Below are positions 1 through 7,440 of a DNA stretch of 64,000 nucleotides, in pieces. Source of the DNA: Flammeovirga aprica JL-4 (GTDB lineage Bacteria > Bacteroidota > Bacteroidia > Cytophagales > Flammeovirgaceae). A program made the translations under genes and the position numbers. Each line of letters opens with the position of its first letter. The first letter of the stretch is position 1. The notes beneath the pieces are model-generated. The model made no database searches and had not been told where the DNA came from. It was given only the letters and a program-made list of their open reading frames with translations. Location of the stretch: NCBI RefSeq assembly GCF_012844305.1, contig NZ_JABANE010000024.1, positions 1-64,000 on the forward strand, in the 5' to 3' direction.

Positions 1-109
1 TAGATATGTCAAACAATCTAATCTAGCTTTGTTGATTTTGATCTGTGAATTTATTTTTTCAAACAATTTCGTATATTCGTGTTGACTTTCCATAATTGAT
101 AAATTTTGT

Positions 110-486
110 ATGTCGAAATTCAAATTTAATCAATTTCATGGAGAGTCATTTTTTTGTCATATACTTAGAATGGTTTTATTAAAAATGAGGATTACAATAT
201 TTATTTAAAGCAAAAAGATGATACTAAGAATACTTGGCAAATTACAACTTATCCTTTTTATACAAGTAATGATTCAATATACATTAAGAAGGAGAGATTA
301 ATAAGTCTTTACGGAAATCCAGAACATATAATTGATAGTTTGCTTGATAAGAAATTTTTAAAAGAAAAAGCTAGTGTTAATTACGATAGTATTAGTGGTA
401 AATACTTTATAACCAACTTGAAAAATCAAATTTTTGTTTGTGAATATTTTAATGAAAAAACTGTTCATATTTCATTTAAGTATTAA
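110..486 (+). pseudogene. Remnant of a small unknown gene, probably frameshifted
   Basis: From 184 to the TAA at 484-486 the frame reads as credible protein (begins NEDYNIYLKQKDD, ends TVHISFKY) but it has no start codon and an in-frame TAG at 166-168. An ATG at 110 opens another frame (MSKFKFNQFHGE) that stops soon after 185. Adding one A to the five-A run at 181-185 would join both into one protein of about 125 residues. This suggests a one-base deletion, either natural decay or a sequencing error. No family is recognised. The downstream end abuts a palindromic repeat. The coding nature of the 184-486 part is fairly likely; the join is inference. Confidence 0.35.
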
Positions 487-534
487 ACCAAAAATAATAT
501 GAATTCGTATTATTTATTTTTGTCTTAGTACTTA
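486..534. repeat. Palindromic repeat family A, copy 1
   Basis: A 49-bp element whose right end TTTATTTTTGTCTTAGTACTTA-type sequence (513-534) matches the ends of copies at 16113-16130, 19195-19215 and 20405-20426. Its core AATAATATGAATTCGTATTATT region (493-514) is itself nearly palindromic. It starts right at the stop of the gene remnant. Confidence 0.55.
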
Positions 535-620
535 AGGAAAAAACAGAGAATAATAAGTAAACCTTCCCCACTATTCAGACTACAAAACCTTAAGCCTCAC
601 TTGGGACTGACTGAGATCGT

Positions 621-727
621 CACCCTTCTAAAGGTGAGGTGTTCACCCTTATAAGGGAAGGGATCACGACATGTAAAGGGTAAAGAGGTGTACCTATTAA
701 GGGTGAAGAGTGTCACCTTATAAGGGA
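621..727. repeat. Cluster of four short palindromes
   Basis: Four related short units lie at about 621-636, 644-657, 690-704 and 713-727. Each has a CACC-type left arm and a GGTG/GGG right arm around CTTATAAG-like sequence. The second contains a perfect 12-bp palindrome, CCCTTATAAGGG at 646-657. Spacing is 23 to 46 bp. No gene overlaps them and nothing identifies their role; dispersed repeat, protein-binding sites or decayed element are all possible. Confidence 0.45.
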
Positions 728-780
728 GGTAAGTCTATTCGTCTTTATGACTGTTTTAGTAATTAATACATTGTAAACTA

Positions 781-1250
781 AATTAAAGTATTTAGAAATC
801 AGGAAATTTCTGATGATCTGAAAGGCACGAATGACGCTTAACATTCGCGCCAGTGAGCTTTCTACTCTATTCTATTCATTGGGTAGTGCTCCCCCGGCCT
901 TGAATGGAAAAGAGTTAAGAATTTCATGTATTGAGCCGTTAAAAATGATTTTCTTGTTTGAGCTTTAGCGAGTTTAAAATCATTTAGGCGATAGAAATGG
1001 AATTTAGCTTTTGACTTCTAAGCCTTGACTTTTTTGCTTCGTTTTTGTGTTAAGACAAAAATGAAGAAGGCGATAGCTTGGAAGTAGAACATAAAAGCTT
1101 GTAGAAAAACCGATTGAAAGTTGACGGTAATTCAGTTTACAGTGTAATTAATAAAAAGACTTTAATTACAACGCTTTCACTTGTCTAATTCCTTATGTTA
1201 GTCCTATTCTTAAAAGTTTTACCGCTATGTAGAGACGTATCATCAAAATT
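781..1250. other. Non-coding region with strong hairpins
   Basis: No credible gene is present between the palindrome cluster and the FAD oxidoreductase gene. The segment folds well on paper. GCACGAATG (826-834) faces CATTCGCGC at about 843-851. AAATGATTTT (943-952) pairs exactly with AAAATCATTT (976-985). CTTCGTTTTTGT (1037-1048) pairs with ACAAAAATGAAG (1055-1066) around a 6-nt loop, enclosed by CTTCTAAGC (1015-1023) and GCTTGGAAG (1076-1084). It could be a structured RNA, the 3' end of the minus-strand operon, or a decayed mobile element; the sequence does not decide. Confidence 0.4.
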
Positions 1251-1255
1251 CTGAT

Positions 1256-2374
1256 CTAAAACACTTCCCCGTGTGTGGCGGCAATAATCTTTTTTGTGGC
1301 AGTATCCGAACCTTTCAAAACTTGTATAACGATATTGGTAATGAAATTTTTACCAAAAGACTGTTGTAATAATCGCCCTGCTTTAAGCCTTGTGTGGAAG
1401 CTGGCTTTCCATTGTTTTGCATATTCCTGATTCAATTTGTTCCATGTGATTTCGTGATTTAAAAATGCATCTAGAAGTGGGGCGATGATGACACTTGCGT
1501 GCATTGACATACTCATGCCATTGCCAGAAAGGGGAGGAATAATGCCGGAGGCGTCACCAATCATGGGAATGTTGTTTTCTATAAGTTCCTTTTTAGAGAA
1601 ATCGATTTGAGCAATGCTTAAAGGTCTATCCCAAAGTCGGGTGTAAGTGAGATATTTTTTGAGAAAAGGATTTTTTTGAAGGACGTTTTTTTCTAATGCT
1701 TCAATACTTCCTTCGCGATGGAATACCTTTCCACTGACCATATAACACATACAGAGCACATCATTTTCTACTTTCGAAAGACCGCAATAGCCCCCTTCAA
1801 AGTTATGCAACTCAATTTTCGTCTTGTCAAAATCACCCGTTAGATGGTATTTGACGGCTACAAAATTATTGAGTCTTGATTTACTCTGTTTGATATAAGA
1901 ACGGTTCAATTTCTGATCGAGATTGGAGCGCTTTCCGAAGGCTCCCACTACGCTTTTTGATTGATAGGTCTCTTTTTGAGTGGTGATTTCCCAGGCTTCA
2001 TTAATCTCGTAAATAGCTTGAACGGTGGTTTTAGTCAGTACTGTTACTCCTTTCTCTAGGGCTATTTTATATAATGTATTGTCTAGTAAATAGCGACTGA
2101 TACCAATACCTCCAGTGGTCAGCGGACTTTCCAGGTAATTGCCATTAGGAGCACTGACAAGGAGGTGGTTGATTTGTGGCAGTTGTAGTGCTTTGTCATC
2201 TACACCAATCCGTCTTAGGAAATCCCAAGATTCTGTGGCGACGTACTCACCGCAGACTCTATGAAAGGGATAGTTTTTCTTTTCCAGCAGCAAAACTTTC
2301 CAGCCAAAATCTGCCATTTGAATACTTAGGGAAAGCCCCCCTAATCCACCGCCGATTATACAAACATCATACAT
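1256..2374 (-). CDS. FAD-dependent oxidoreductase, geranylgeranyl-reductase/UbiH-like
   Basis: A 372-residue soluble flavoprotein. The Rossmann FAD motif GGGLGG is at residues 8-13 and the acidic residue ending the second strand is E31. RVCGEY (39-44) is the Arg-x-Cys-Gly-Glu segment common in geranylgeranyl-reductase-like and halogenase-like flavoproteins. The second FAD motif IGDASG is at 272-277, followed by PPLSGNGMSMSMH. Family members reduce prenyl double bonds or hydroxylate aromatic rings. As last gene of the operon, 3 bp after the methyltransferase, it probably tailors the type III polyketide product, either on the ring or on a prenyl chain added by the UbiA enzyme. The exact reaction cannot be read from sequence. 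Confidence 0.8.
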   Translation of the reverse strand: MYDVCIIGGGLGGLSLSIQMADFGWKVLLLEKKNYPFHRVCGEYVATESWDFLRRIGVDDKALQLPQINHLLVSAPNGNYLESPLTTGGIGISRYLLDNTLYKIALEKGVTVLTKTTVQAIYEINEAWEITTQKETYQSKSVVGAFGKRSNLDQKLNRSYIKQSKSRLNNFVAVKYHLTGDFDKTKIELHNFEGGYCGLSKVENDVLCMCYMVSGKVFHREGSIEALEKNVLQKNPFLKKYLTYTRLWDRPLSIAQIDFSKKELIENNIPMIGDASGIIPPLSGNGMSMSMHASVIIAPLLDAFLNHEITWNKLNQEYAKQWKASFHTRLKAGRLLQQSFGKNFITNIVIQVLKGSDTATKKIIAATHGEVF

Positions 2375-2377
2375 TAC

Positions 2378-3073
2378 TTAAAAAATTAATAGCCAGCGGA
2401 AAGCCCATTTCCAATACAATTTGTAATCGGTAATTTGAGCATTTTCCATAATATCTTGAATGTCTTTTTTAGAGAAACTTCTTGCTACCGAAAGGCAGGC
2501 ATCGTTCTTTACCAAGTAGGATCTTGAGAATACTTTAGTCAGCCACTTTATACTATAATACGCTAAAAAATGACGGTGTAGATCATTCATAATACAGCCT
2601 TTTGATGCGTATTTTTTGATGTTGGAAAAAAGTTCTGAAAGTGCTTTAGAAGGCAAATGATGACAGAATAAACTGCATACAATAATGTCAAACGAAGTGC
2701 TTTCTGTGAGATAGTCTCTATAATCAGACTGTACAAAGCGAATCGGCAAACCTCTGCAGTTTTCTGTTGCATATTGGATGCAATCTTCTTTCAGGTCAAC
2801 GCCTACCAATTCTAATTTATATTCCCCTCGAAACTCCTCATAAATCGCTTTTAGCGTATCTCCACCACCGCTTCCGATGTCTAGGATTCTTAAAGTCTGT
2901 CCCTTTGAGGAATTTTGAAGAATTTTTTGTATCCCCTCAAAAACCACCTGATATCCTCCTAAATAGGTGTTGATAAAATCAAGTTCCTTGAGGTTTTGAT
3001 ATAAATCGGGTGTAGGGATGAGAGGTTGGTCAAGTAGTTCTAGTTCATTGGAACGTGCTTCTAAGTTGATCAT
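2378..3073 (-). CDS. SAM-dependent class I methyltransferase
   Basis: 231 residues with the class I methyltransferase fold. Motif I LDIGSGGGDT is at residues 64-73, an acidic GVDLK follows at the end of strand 2, and SDYRDYL with FDIIVCSLFCHHL marks the later SAM-binding segments. The double His (HH) after motif IV is usual in this Bacteroidota group found next to type III polyketide synthases. It starts 1 bp after the polyketide synthase stop, so the two are translationally coupled. Likely role: O- or C-methylation of the polyketide aromatic ring, inferred from the operon. Confidence 0.8.
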   Translation of the reverse strand: MINLEARSNELELLDQPLIPTPDLYQNLKELDFINTYLGGYQVVFEGIQKILQNSSKGQTLRILDIGSGGGDTLKAIYEEFRGEYKLELVGVDLKEDCIQYATENCRGLPIRFVQSDYRDYLTESTSFDIIVCSLFCHHLPSKALSELFSNIKKYASKGCIMNDLHRHFLAYYSIKWLTKVFSRSYLVKNDACLSVARSFSKKDIQDIMENAQITDYKLYWKWAFRWLLIF

Positions 3074-3074
3074 T

Positions 3075-4124
3075 TTAAAGTTTGTTTAGTGTCATGGCTT
3101 CCATTGTCAAACCGGGTCCAAAGCCGGCAGAAAAAACAGGTCCTTTGTTCTCGTTTTTCGACATCAATAGCAATACAAAAAGAATAGTGACTGATGACAT
3201 GTTTCCATGCCCTGCTAGTGTATCATAAGAAGCTTGCATCTCCTCTTTCGGAATCTCAAGTACATTGCCGATCGCTTTCAGGATTCTCACACCACCAGGA
3301 TGAAATGCCCACTGTAATTTTTCTACTTCCAAGCCTGTCTGTGCGACCGCCTCGGATAACATATTGGCTATTTCACTTTCAATCAGCTTGGGAATATAAT
3401 TACTCAATCTCATTTGAAAACCTGTAGTACTCAGTTTCCAAGCCATGTCTTGTTCTCCGCTTAAAAGTAGTTTAGAGAAAAACTCACCCACCTCATAAAG
3501 AGAAGGAATCGTATCATCATTCGACATATAAACTGCGGCAGCACCATCTGCAAACAAAGTATTGGCGAGAATATTATCATCGTCTTTTTCATTTTGGAAG
3601 TGAATAGAACAAAGTTCAACGTCAACGATTAACACCCTTGCATTTGGATTGCTTTTGCAGATTTGATCACCAATTCTCAATCCATGGAAAGCGGCGTAAC
3701 AGCCCATAAAGTTGACGGTTGTTCTGATGATATTGGAAGGAAGGTCTAATTCTTTCATCAAGGCAATTTCAAGACCGGGTGCTGATAACCCTGTGCATGA
3801 GACAGTAATAATGTGTGTAATTTCTTGAAGTCTGCTTTCAGAAACACATTTTCTCACGGCTTCCACACCAAGTTTTAAAGCCTCTTGATCAAAAAGCGAC
3901 ATTCTGTTTTCAATCTGAGGCGTTTCTCCCTCTAAAAAATAATCATATAAGTTTTTGATAACGGAATGCCTTGTGTCAATGCCACTGTTTTTGGATATCA
4001 AACTCATTAATTTTTTCTCTCTATGTTCCTCCTCCTTTAAAGTGGATTGCATAAATTCCAAAATGTCTTTTTGGTCATATTTTGTTTCTGGTAATGCTGT
4101 TGAGATTTGATGAATATAGGTCAT
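3075..4124 (-). CDS. Type III polyketide synthase (chalcone/stilbene synthase family)
   Basis: 349 residues, somewhat shorter than plant enzymes but normal for bacterial ones. The Cys-His-Asn triad is complete: C142 in NFMGCYAAFHG, H275 in WAFHPGG and N308 in GHGNMSS. The C-terminal GFGPG loop (residues 334-338) that shapes the active site is present. The enzyme condenses a starter acyl-CoA with malonyl-CoA units and cyclises the chain to an alkylpyrone, resorcinol or phloroglucinol-type product. Starter and ring type are not predictable here. It lies between the UbiA gene (33 bp upstream) and the methyltransferase (1 bp downstream) in a four-gene minus-strand operon. Confidence 0.92.
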   Translation of the reverse strand: MTYIHQISTALPETKYDQKDILEFMQSTLKEEEHREKKLMSLISKNSGIDTRHSVIKNLYDYFLEGETPQIENRMSLFDQEALKLGVEAVRKCVSESRLQEITHIITVSCTGLSAPGLEIALMKELDLPSNIIRTTVNFMGCYAAFHGLRIGDQICKSNPNARVLIVDVELCSIHFQNEKDDDNILANTLFADGAAAVYMSNDDTIPSLYEVGEFFSKLLLSGEQDMAWKLSTTGFQMRLSNYIPKLIESEIANMLSEAVAQTGLEVEKLQWAFHPGGVRILKAIGNVLEIPKEEMQASYDTLAGHGNMSSVTILFVLLLMSKNENKGPVFSAGFGPGLTMEAMTLNKL

Positions 4125-4157
4125 GTTTAAACTTTAGAGTGTTAAGAGAGAATGTTA

Positions 4158-5057
4158 TTAGAACAAAGAAAAGTCAAGATGGTTTTGAATTGCAAAAAAT
4201 ATGTAACAAAAGTTCATACAAAAGGCAGATATATTATTCATTCGCATTAAGTTATGAAAACTTGCTTCATTTTCGTCTTTAAAAGTGCGTATCATCCATA
4301 TTTGAAACCAAAGTAAAAGCGGTAACAAGAAAAGGATGTAAGTAAGGAAAGAGCCTTGTTGCAGGATTTCAAAATAATAAAATAAAAGCCCGCCTGCGAT
4401 ACCGAAAAGTACCATACCGAAATAAAATGTTCCCTTTATTCCTAATAGCATACTGATGCTTTGATCTCCACTTTCAGCATCCTGCTTGTGCTGATAAATC
4501 TGTGACATAGGGTAAGCTCCGCCAATCATAAATGAGGTAGCAATGGCAGGGTAGATCAAATCGGTGGAGAAAAAATCAAAAGCTGTTGTGCTGATGCCTT
4601 CGCTGACCATCCAGAAGGTAACAAAGCCTTGAAAAATAAATACGGTAAGGAAGCCCGGAATAGGATATTTCTTCAAACGGATGCCTTTATAACTATAGGC
4701 CCTCGACATTAAAATATAAGCCACCATAAGGATGGTGAATTTAGTATTCAATAAAAACAAGGAGATGTTCACCGCCATAAAATCCATGGCCAACGTAAAC
4801 CAGAAAAGTAAGTTGCTGGGCAGGGGAGGCTTCTCAATACCGCCAATACTTTCCGTATCTCTATCCATATAACTATTGTATCCATTGCTTGCAGGGTAAA
4901 CCAAAAGGTGCAGTATGAGAAAAACAATACTTGCGTTGGTCCAGTTAATCTCTTCAGTTTGGCTGACAGCAAAAAAATAAACAGGCATCAAATAAATTGA
5001 AAAAGGAATTCTGAGAAGAATAAAAGTGTTTTTAATTGTTTGTTGGTCAAATTTCAT
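4158..5057 (-). CDS. UbiA-family aromatic prenyltransferase
   Basis: A 299-residue polytopic membrane protein with about eight hydrophobic segments. The first aspartate-rich motif is NSYMDRDTE (residues 61-69), fitting N-x3-D-x3-D/E, and the second is YQHKQDAESGD (188-198) with D193 and D198. Both bind Mg-diphosphate in this superfamily, which transfers a prenyl chain to an aromatic ring. It is first gene of the operon, so the polyketide made by the next gene is the natural acceptor (inference). The donor chain length is unknown. Upstream, 243 bp separate it from a divergent gene and contain a palindrome but no clear TAnnTTTG box. Confidence 0.85.
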   Translation of the reverse strand: MKFDQQTIKNTFILLRIPFSIYLMPVYFFAVSQTEEINWTNASIVFLILHLLVYPASNGYNSYMDRDTESIGGIEKPPLPSNLLFWFTLAMDFMAVNISLFLLNTKFTILMVAYILMSRAYSYKGIRLKKYPIPGFLTVFIFQGFVTFWMVSEGISTTAFDFFSTDLIYPAIATSFMIGGAYPMSQIYQHKQDAESGDQSISMLLGIKGTFYFGMVLFGIAGGLLFYYFEILQQGSFLTYILFLLPLLLWFQIWMIRTFKDENEASFHNLMRMNNISAFCMNFCYIFFAIQNHLDFSLF

Positions 5058-5167
5058 AATAATTTGTATTCTTTAAACGCACAGTATAGGTGTGTTTGAA
5101 CTACATTTTGACATATAAGTACATGGAAAGAAGAAAAGCTATAATAATCTTTTCATTTTCGTTTAAA

Positions 5168-5211
5168 AGCATGTTTGGAATTTTTACTAAATGAGATATT
5201 TCAAACATGCT
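5168..5211. repeat. Palindromic repeat family B, copy 1
   Basis: AGCATGTTTGGAA (5168-5180) is an almost perfect inverted copy of TTTCAAACATGCT (5199-5211). It lies between two divergent genes, so it is not a terminator for either. Related ends occur at 13976-14125, 18069-18083 and about 19296-19323. Confidence 0.5.
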
Positions 5212-5300
5212 CTAAGTACTTATAAGTTATAACATATAACAACAATAAAAAACAATTCAGCTTTTTGATTGTTTACTTAGTATAGGTTTATTTTTTAATA

Positions 5301-5894
5301 ATGAAATATTTCACATTTACAGTCTTTTTTTTATTGGCAAATCATATTTTCGCTCAGGATAATGAAGGCCAACGTTTTTTGCAGAGAGGAGATACGATTT
5401 TTCCAATAGAATTAAGAGATCTGAAAAATAAACCTTATGTCACTCCCGGAATTGGAGAAAAGGTATTGCTGATTTTTTATCCTGACCCAGATAATCCCCA
5501 TCAAAATGATGAGTTTGTCACTGAAAGTAAGCAATGGAAGTTCCCTTTGGATGAATTTCTAGCTTATGGTATTGTCAATTTAAAAGATACACCGTTACCT
5601 AATCCCATTATTCGGTTTATGTTGAGAATGCTTCGGAAACGATCCAAAAGAGAAGCAAATGCACTGGTTTTGACGGATCCGAAAGGTACACTGCAGAAAG
5701 AGTGGAATACAGGAAGTTGTAATAATGCGATTACAATATTGCTGGTGGATAAAACAGGGGAGGTGTTGTTTTTCAAAGCAGGCAAACTGACTAAAGAAGA
5801 AACCGACTTTGTGATTAAAGAGATTTGTGACCACTTGACTACTTGCCACAAAATGACACCTGAAGAAATGAAGGAGTTTGAGCTGGATGATTAG
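5301..5894 (+). CDS. Secreted thioredoxin-fold protein, YtfJ-like
   Basis: 197 residues. A signal peptide covers about residues 1-18 (cleavage after IFA). The mature part has a redoxin-like fold: GEKVLLIFYPDPDNP forms the usual central strand, and the C-terminal strand pair is AITILLVDKTGEVLFFKAG, followed by a LTKEE helix as in YtfJ-type periplasmic proteins. The CxxC motif of thioredoxins is absent; cysteines occur only in GSCNN and near the C-terminus. So disulfide exchange is unlikely, and the role may be binding or chaperoning. It stands alone, divergent from the polyketide operon, with an ECF sigma gene about 100 bp downstream. Confidence 0.5.
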   Translation: MKYFTFTVFFLLANHIFAQDNEGQRFLQRGDTIFPIELRDLKNKPYVTPGIGEKVLLIFYPDPDNPHQNDEFVTESKQWKFPLDEFLAYGIVNLKDTPLPNPIIRFMLRMLRKRSKREANALVLTDPKGTLQKEWNTGSCNNAITILLVDKTGEVLFFKAGKLTKEETDFVIKEICDHLTTCHKMTPEEMKEFELDD

Positions 5895-5999
5895 TAAAGG
5901 GTATAAAAATTAAAGGAAAAAGAAATTTTGTATTAAAAGAAAAAAAGAAAGTGCAATATTAGATGAACTGAAACTTTTTATTACATAAACCATTTATTT

Positions 6000-6545
6000 A
6001 TGGACACTGTTGACAACGTTACAGAATGGGTAAATGAGTATTCTGATGAATTGTATGCATGGGCTTTAAAAAGGACTCAAAATGTACATTTGTCAGAAGA
6101 TTTGGTTCAAGATACTTTTGTTGCAGCTTACCAATCAATAGAACGTTACAAAGGGGAAAGTTCTCCCAAAACATGGCTTCATTCTATTTTGAAACACAAA
6201 ATGCTGGATCACTTTAGAAAAGAAAAGGTGAAAGAAAAATATGAGAATCAATCTGCATTTTTTCAGAAGAATGAATCATGGGATAAACACAATAACCCAA
6301 CACTTTGGTCCACAATGGATGTGACCTTGCTGGATAACCCAGGCTTTAATGATGCCTTAGCGTCTTGTTTGGACAAACTGCCACAGAAATGGAAGACTGC
6401 AGTTGTCGGCAAATACCTTACCGACAAAAAAGCTGGTGATATATGTAAGGAACTTTCGATCACAACGTCCAATTATTGGCAGATCGTTCACCGAGCAAAG
6501 TTAAATTTAAGAAACTGTATTGAGCACAATTGGTTTCAGGAATAA
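6000..6545 (+). CDS. ECF-type RNA polymerase sigma factor
   Basis: 181 residues. Region 2 (about residues 10-85) contains SEDLVQDTFVAAYQSIERY and the KTWLHSILKHKMLDHFRK segment that contacts the -10 element. Region 4 (about 125-180) has LPQKWKTAVVGKYL and a helix-turn-helix ending VHRAKLNLRNC, which reads -35 elements. There is no extra C-terminal domain. The next gene, 12 bp downstream, encodes a zinc-binding anti-sigma-like protein, a standard pairing. The regulon is unknown; sigma factors of this type usually activate their own operon. Confidence 0.88.
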   Translation: MDTVDNVTEWVNEYSDELYAWALKRTQNVHLSEDLVQDTFVAAYQSIERYKGESSPKTWLHSILKHKMLDHFRKEKVKEKYENQSAFFQKNESWDKHNNPTLWSTMDVTLLDNPGFNDALASCLDKLPQKWKTAVVGKYLTDKKAGDICKELSITTSNYWQIVHRAKLNLRNCIEHNWFQE

Positions 6546-6557
6546 CCCTTAAGAATT

Positions 6558-6800
6558 ATGTTAATATCTTGCAAAAAAGCCACTGAATTAATCGAGAAGA
6601 AAGACATCTTCGGCCTTACGAAGAAAGAGAAATTCTCGCTAGATATACATGTATTTTTATGTTCAAAATGCAAAAAATACGAACGACTATCTGAAGAGCT
6701 AGATCACACTTTAATGCACTTTTTCAACTCTAAAACAGATGAAGAATTGAAGTTGACAGAGGAGAAAAAAGAAAAAATTAAGGAAGTGATAAAAAAATAA
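6558..6800 (+). CDS. Minimal zinc anti-sigma-like protein
   Basis: 80 residues only. C5 and the H31-x3-C35-x2-C38 pattern (HVFLCSKC) fit the ZAS zinc-binding anti-sigma fold that clamps ECF sigma factors. The rest is a charged Lys/Glu-rich helix. Most ZAS proteins continue into a membrane helix and a sensor domain; this one has neither, so it would be a soluble cytoplasmic inhibitor responding, if at all, to redox or zinc. Its position 12 bp after the sigma gene supports the pairing. A terminator follows at 6913-6946. Confidence 0.7.
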   Translation: MLISCKKATELIEKKDIFGLTKKEKFSLDIHVFLCSKCKKYERLSEELDHTLMHFFNSKTDEELKLTEEKKEKIKEVIKK

Positions 6801-6912
6801 TAATTTTTTCTGTAAGGTTTTTTATTGTCAAACGACTAATAACTGAATTTAAAAATGGAAATAATTAATTGTAAAACTAAGAAATATATATACCTAATTA
6901 TCAATCAAAAAT

Positions 6913-6946
6913 AGGCTACACTTTTATAAAGGTAGCCTTATTTTTT
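6913..6946. terminator. Bidirectional terminator
   Basis: AGGCTAC (6913-6919) pairs with GTAGCCT (6932-6938). T-rich sequence follows on the plus strand (6939-6946) and A-rich sequence precedes it, so it can end both the sigma/anti-sigma operon and the convergent small gene. Confidence 0.8.
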
Positions 6947-6964
6947 GTCTTATCTTTTTGATTC

Positions 6965-7219
6965 TTAGCTTTTATCTTCTTTCGCTAGAAGGTAAGCCCC
7001 CGCATGAAGCATCTCATAAATCACATAATAATACCCTCCAAGTGGATGGTCTTCATCGTATTTATCTGCCTCATTGAGCATTTCAAAAGCGGCCTCAATT
7101 ACTCTTTCTCTATATTTTCCTGAGATATATTCTTTCGCAATTTTTGCAGCAGCCTCGTGTTCTGATTCCTTTGACAGGTCTTTGTACTTTTTGAGAAGTA
7201 CGGCAATTTGGTCATTCAT
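6965..7219 (-). CDS. Small conserved-looking protein of unknown function
   Basis: 84 residues, acidic and apparently all-helical, with no signal peptide or membrane segment and no cysteine. Recognisable pieces are NDQIAVLLKKYKDL, the AAKIAKEYISGKYRERV helix and an aromatic GGYYYVIYEMLHAGAYLL helix. No family is recognised. It is a single-gene unit, convergent with the anti-sigma gene, and its upstream 220 bp are shared with the divergent LRR gene. The ATG has a plausible leader and the composition looks coding, so it is probably real. Confidence 0.6.
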   Translation of the reverse strand: MNDQIAVLLKKYKDLSKESEHEAAAKIAKEYISGKYRERVIEAAFEMLNEADKYDEDHPLGGYYYVIYEMLHAGAYLLAKEDKS

Positions 7220-7254
7220 GGAGCAAAGGTAGAGTTAATATTATTCTTATCAAA

Positions 7255-7286
7255 TTGGTATTTAACTACGAAATACTTTAGATTTG
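7255..7286 (+). promoter_or_regulatory. Possible Bacteroidota promoter for the LRR/Kelch operon
   Basis: TTG (7255-7257), 21 bp, then TAGATTTG (7279-7286) fits the -33/-7 pattern TTG-N19-21-TAnnTTTG. It would give a leader of about 150 nt before the ATG at 7441, so a nearer promoter cannot be excluded. Confidence 0.35.
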
Positions 7287-7440
7287 AATTAAAATAATGC
7301 TTTTGGGTATTTACAAAATTCTTCAATTTTTAACTTCATCAAGTAGTCTATATTACTGCATTTGGACTTCTTGAAAATTAAGCTATAAGACACTGAATAG
7401 TATCACCTTTTATTTAACTAAACAACAACTTTAACTAAAT

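Noticed and set aside
621..727. CRISPR array
   Set aside because: Units are too short, too different and unevenly spaced, and no cas gene is present.
940..1090. Retron msr/msd-like hairpins
   Set aside because: Long hairpins are present, but no reverse transcriptase gene lies on either side in the window.
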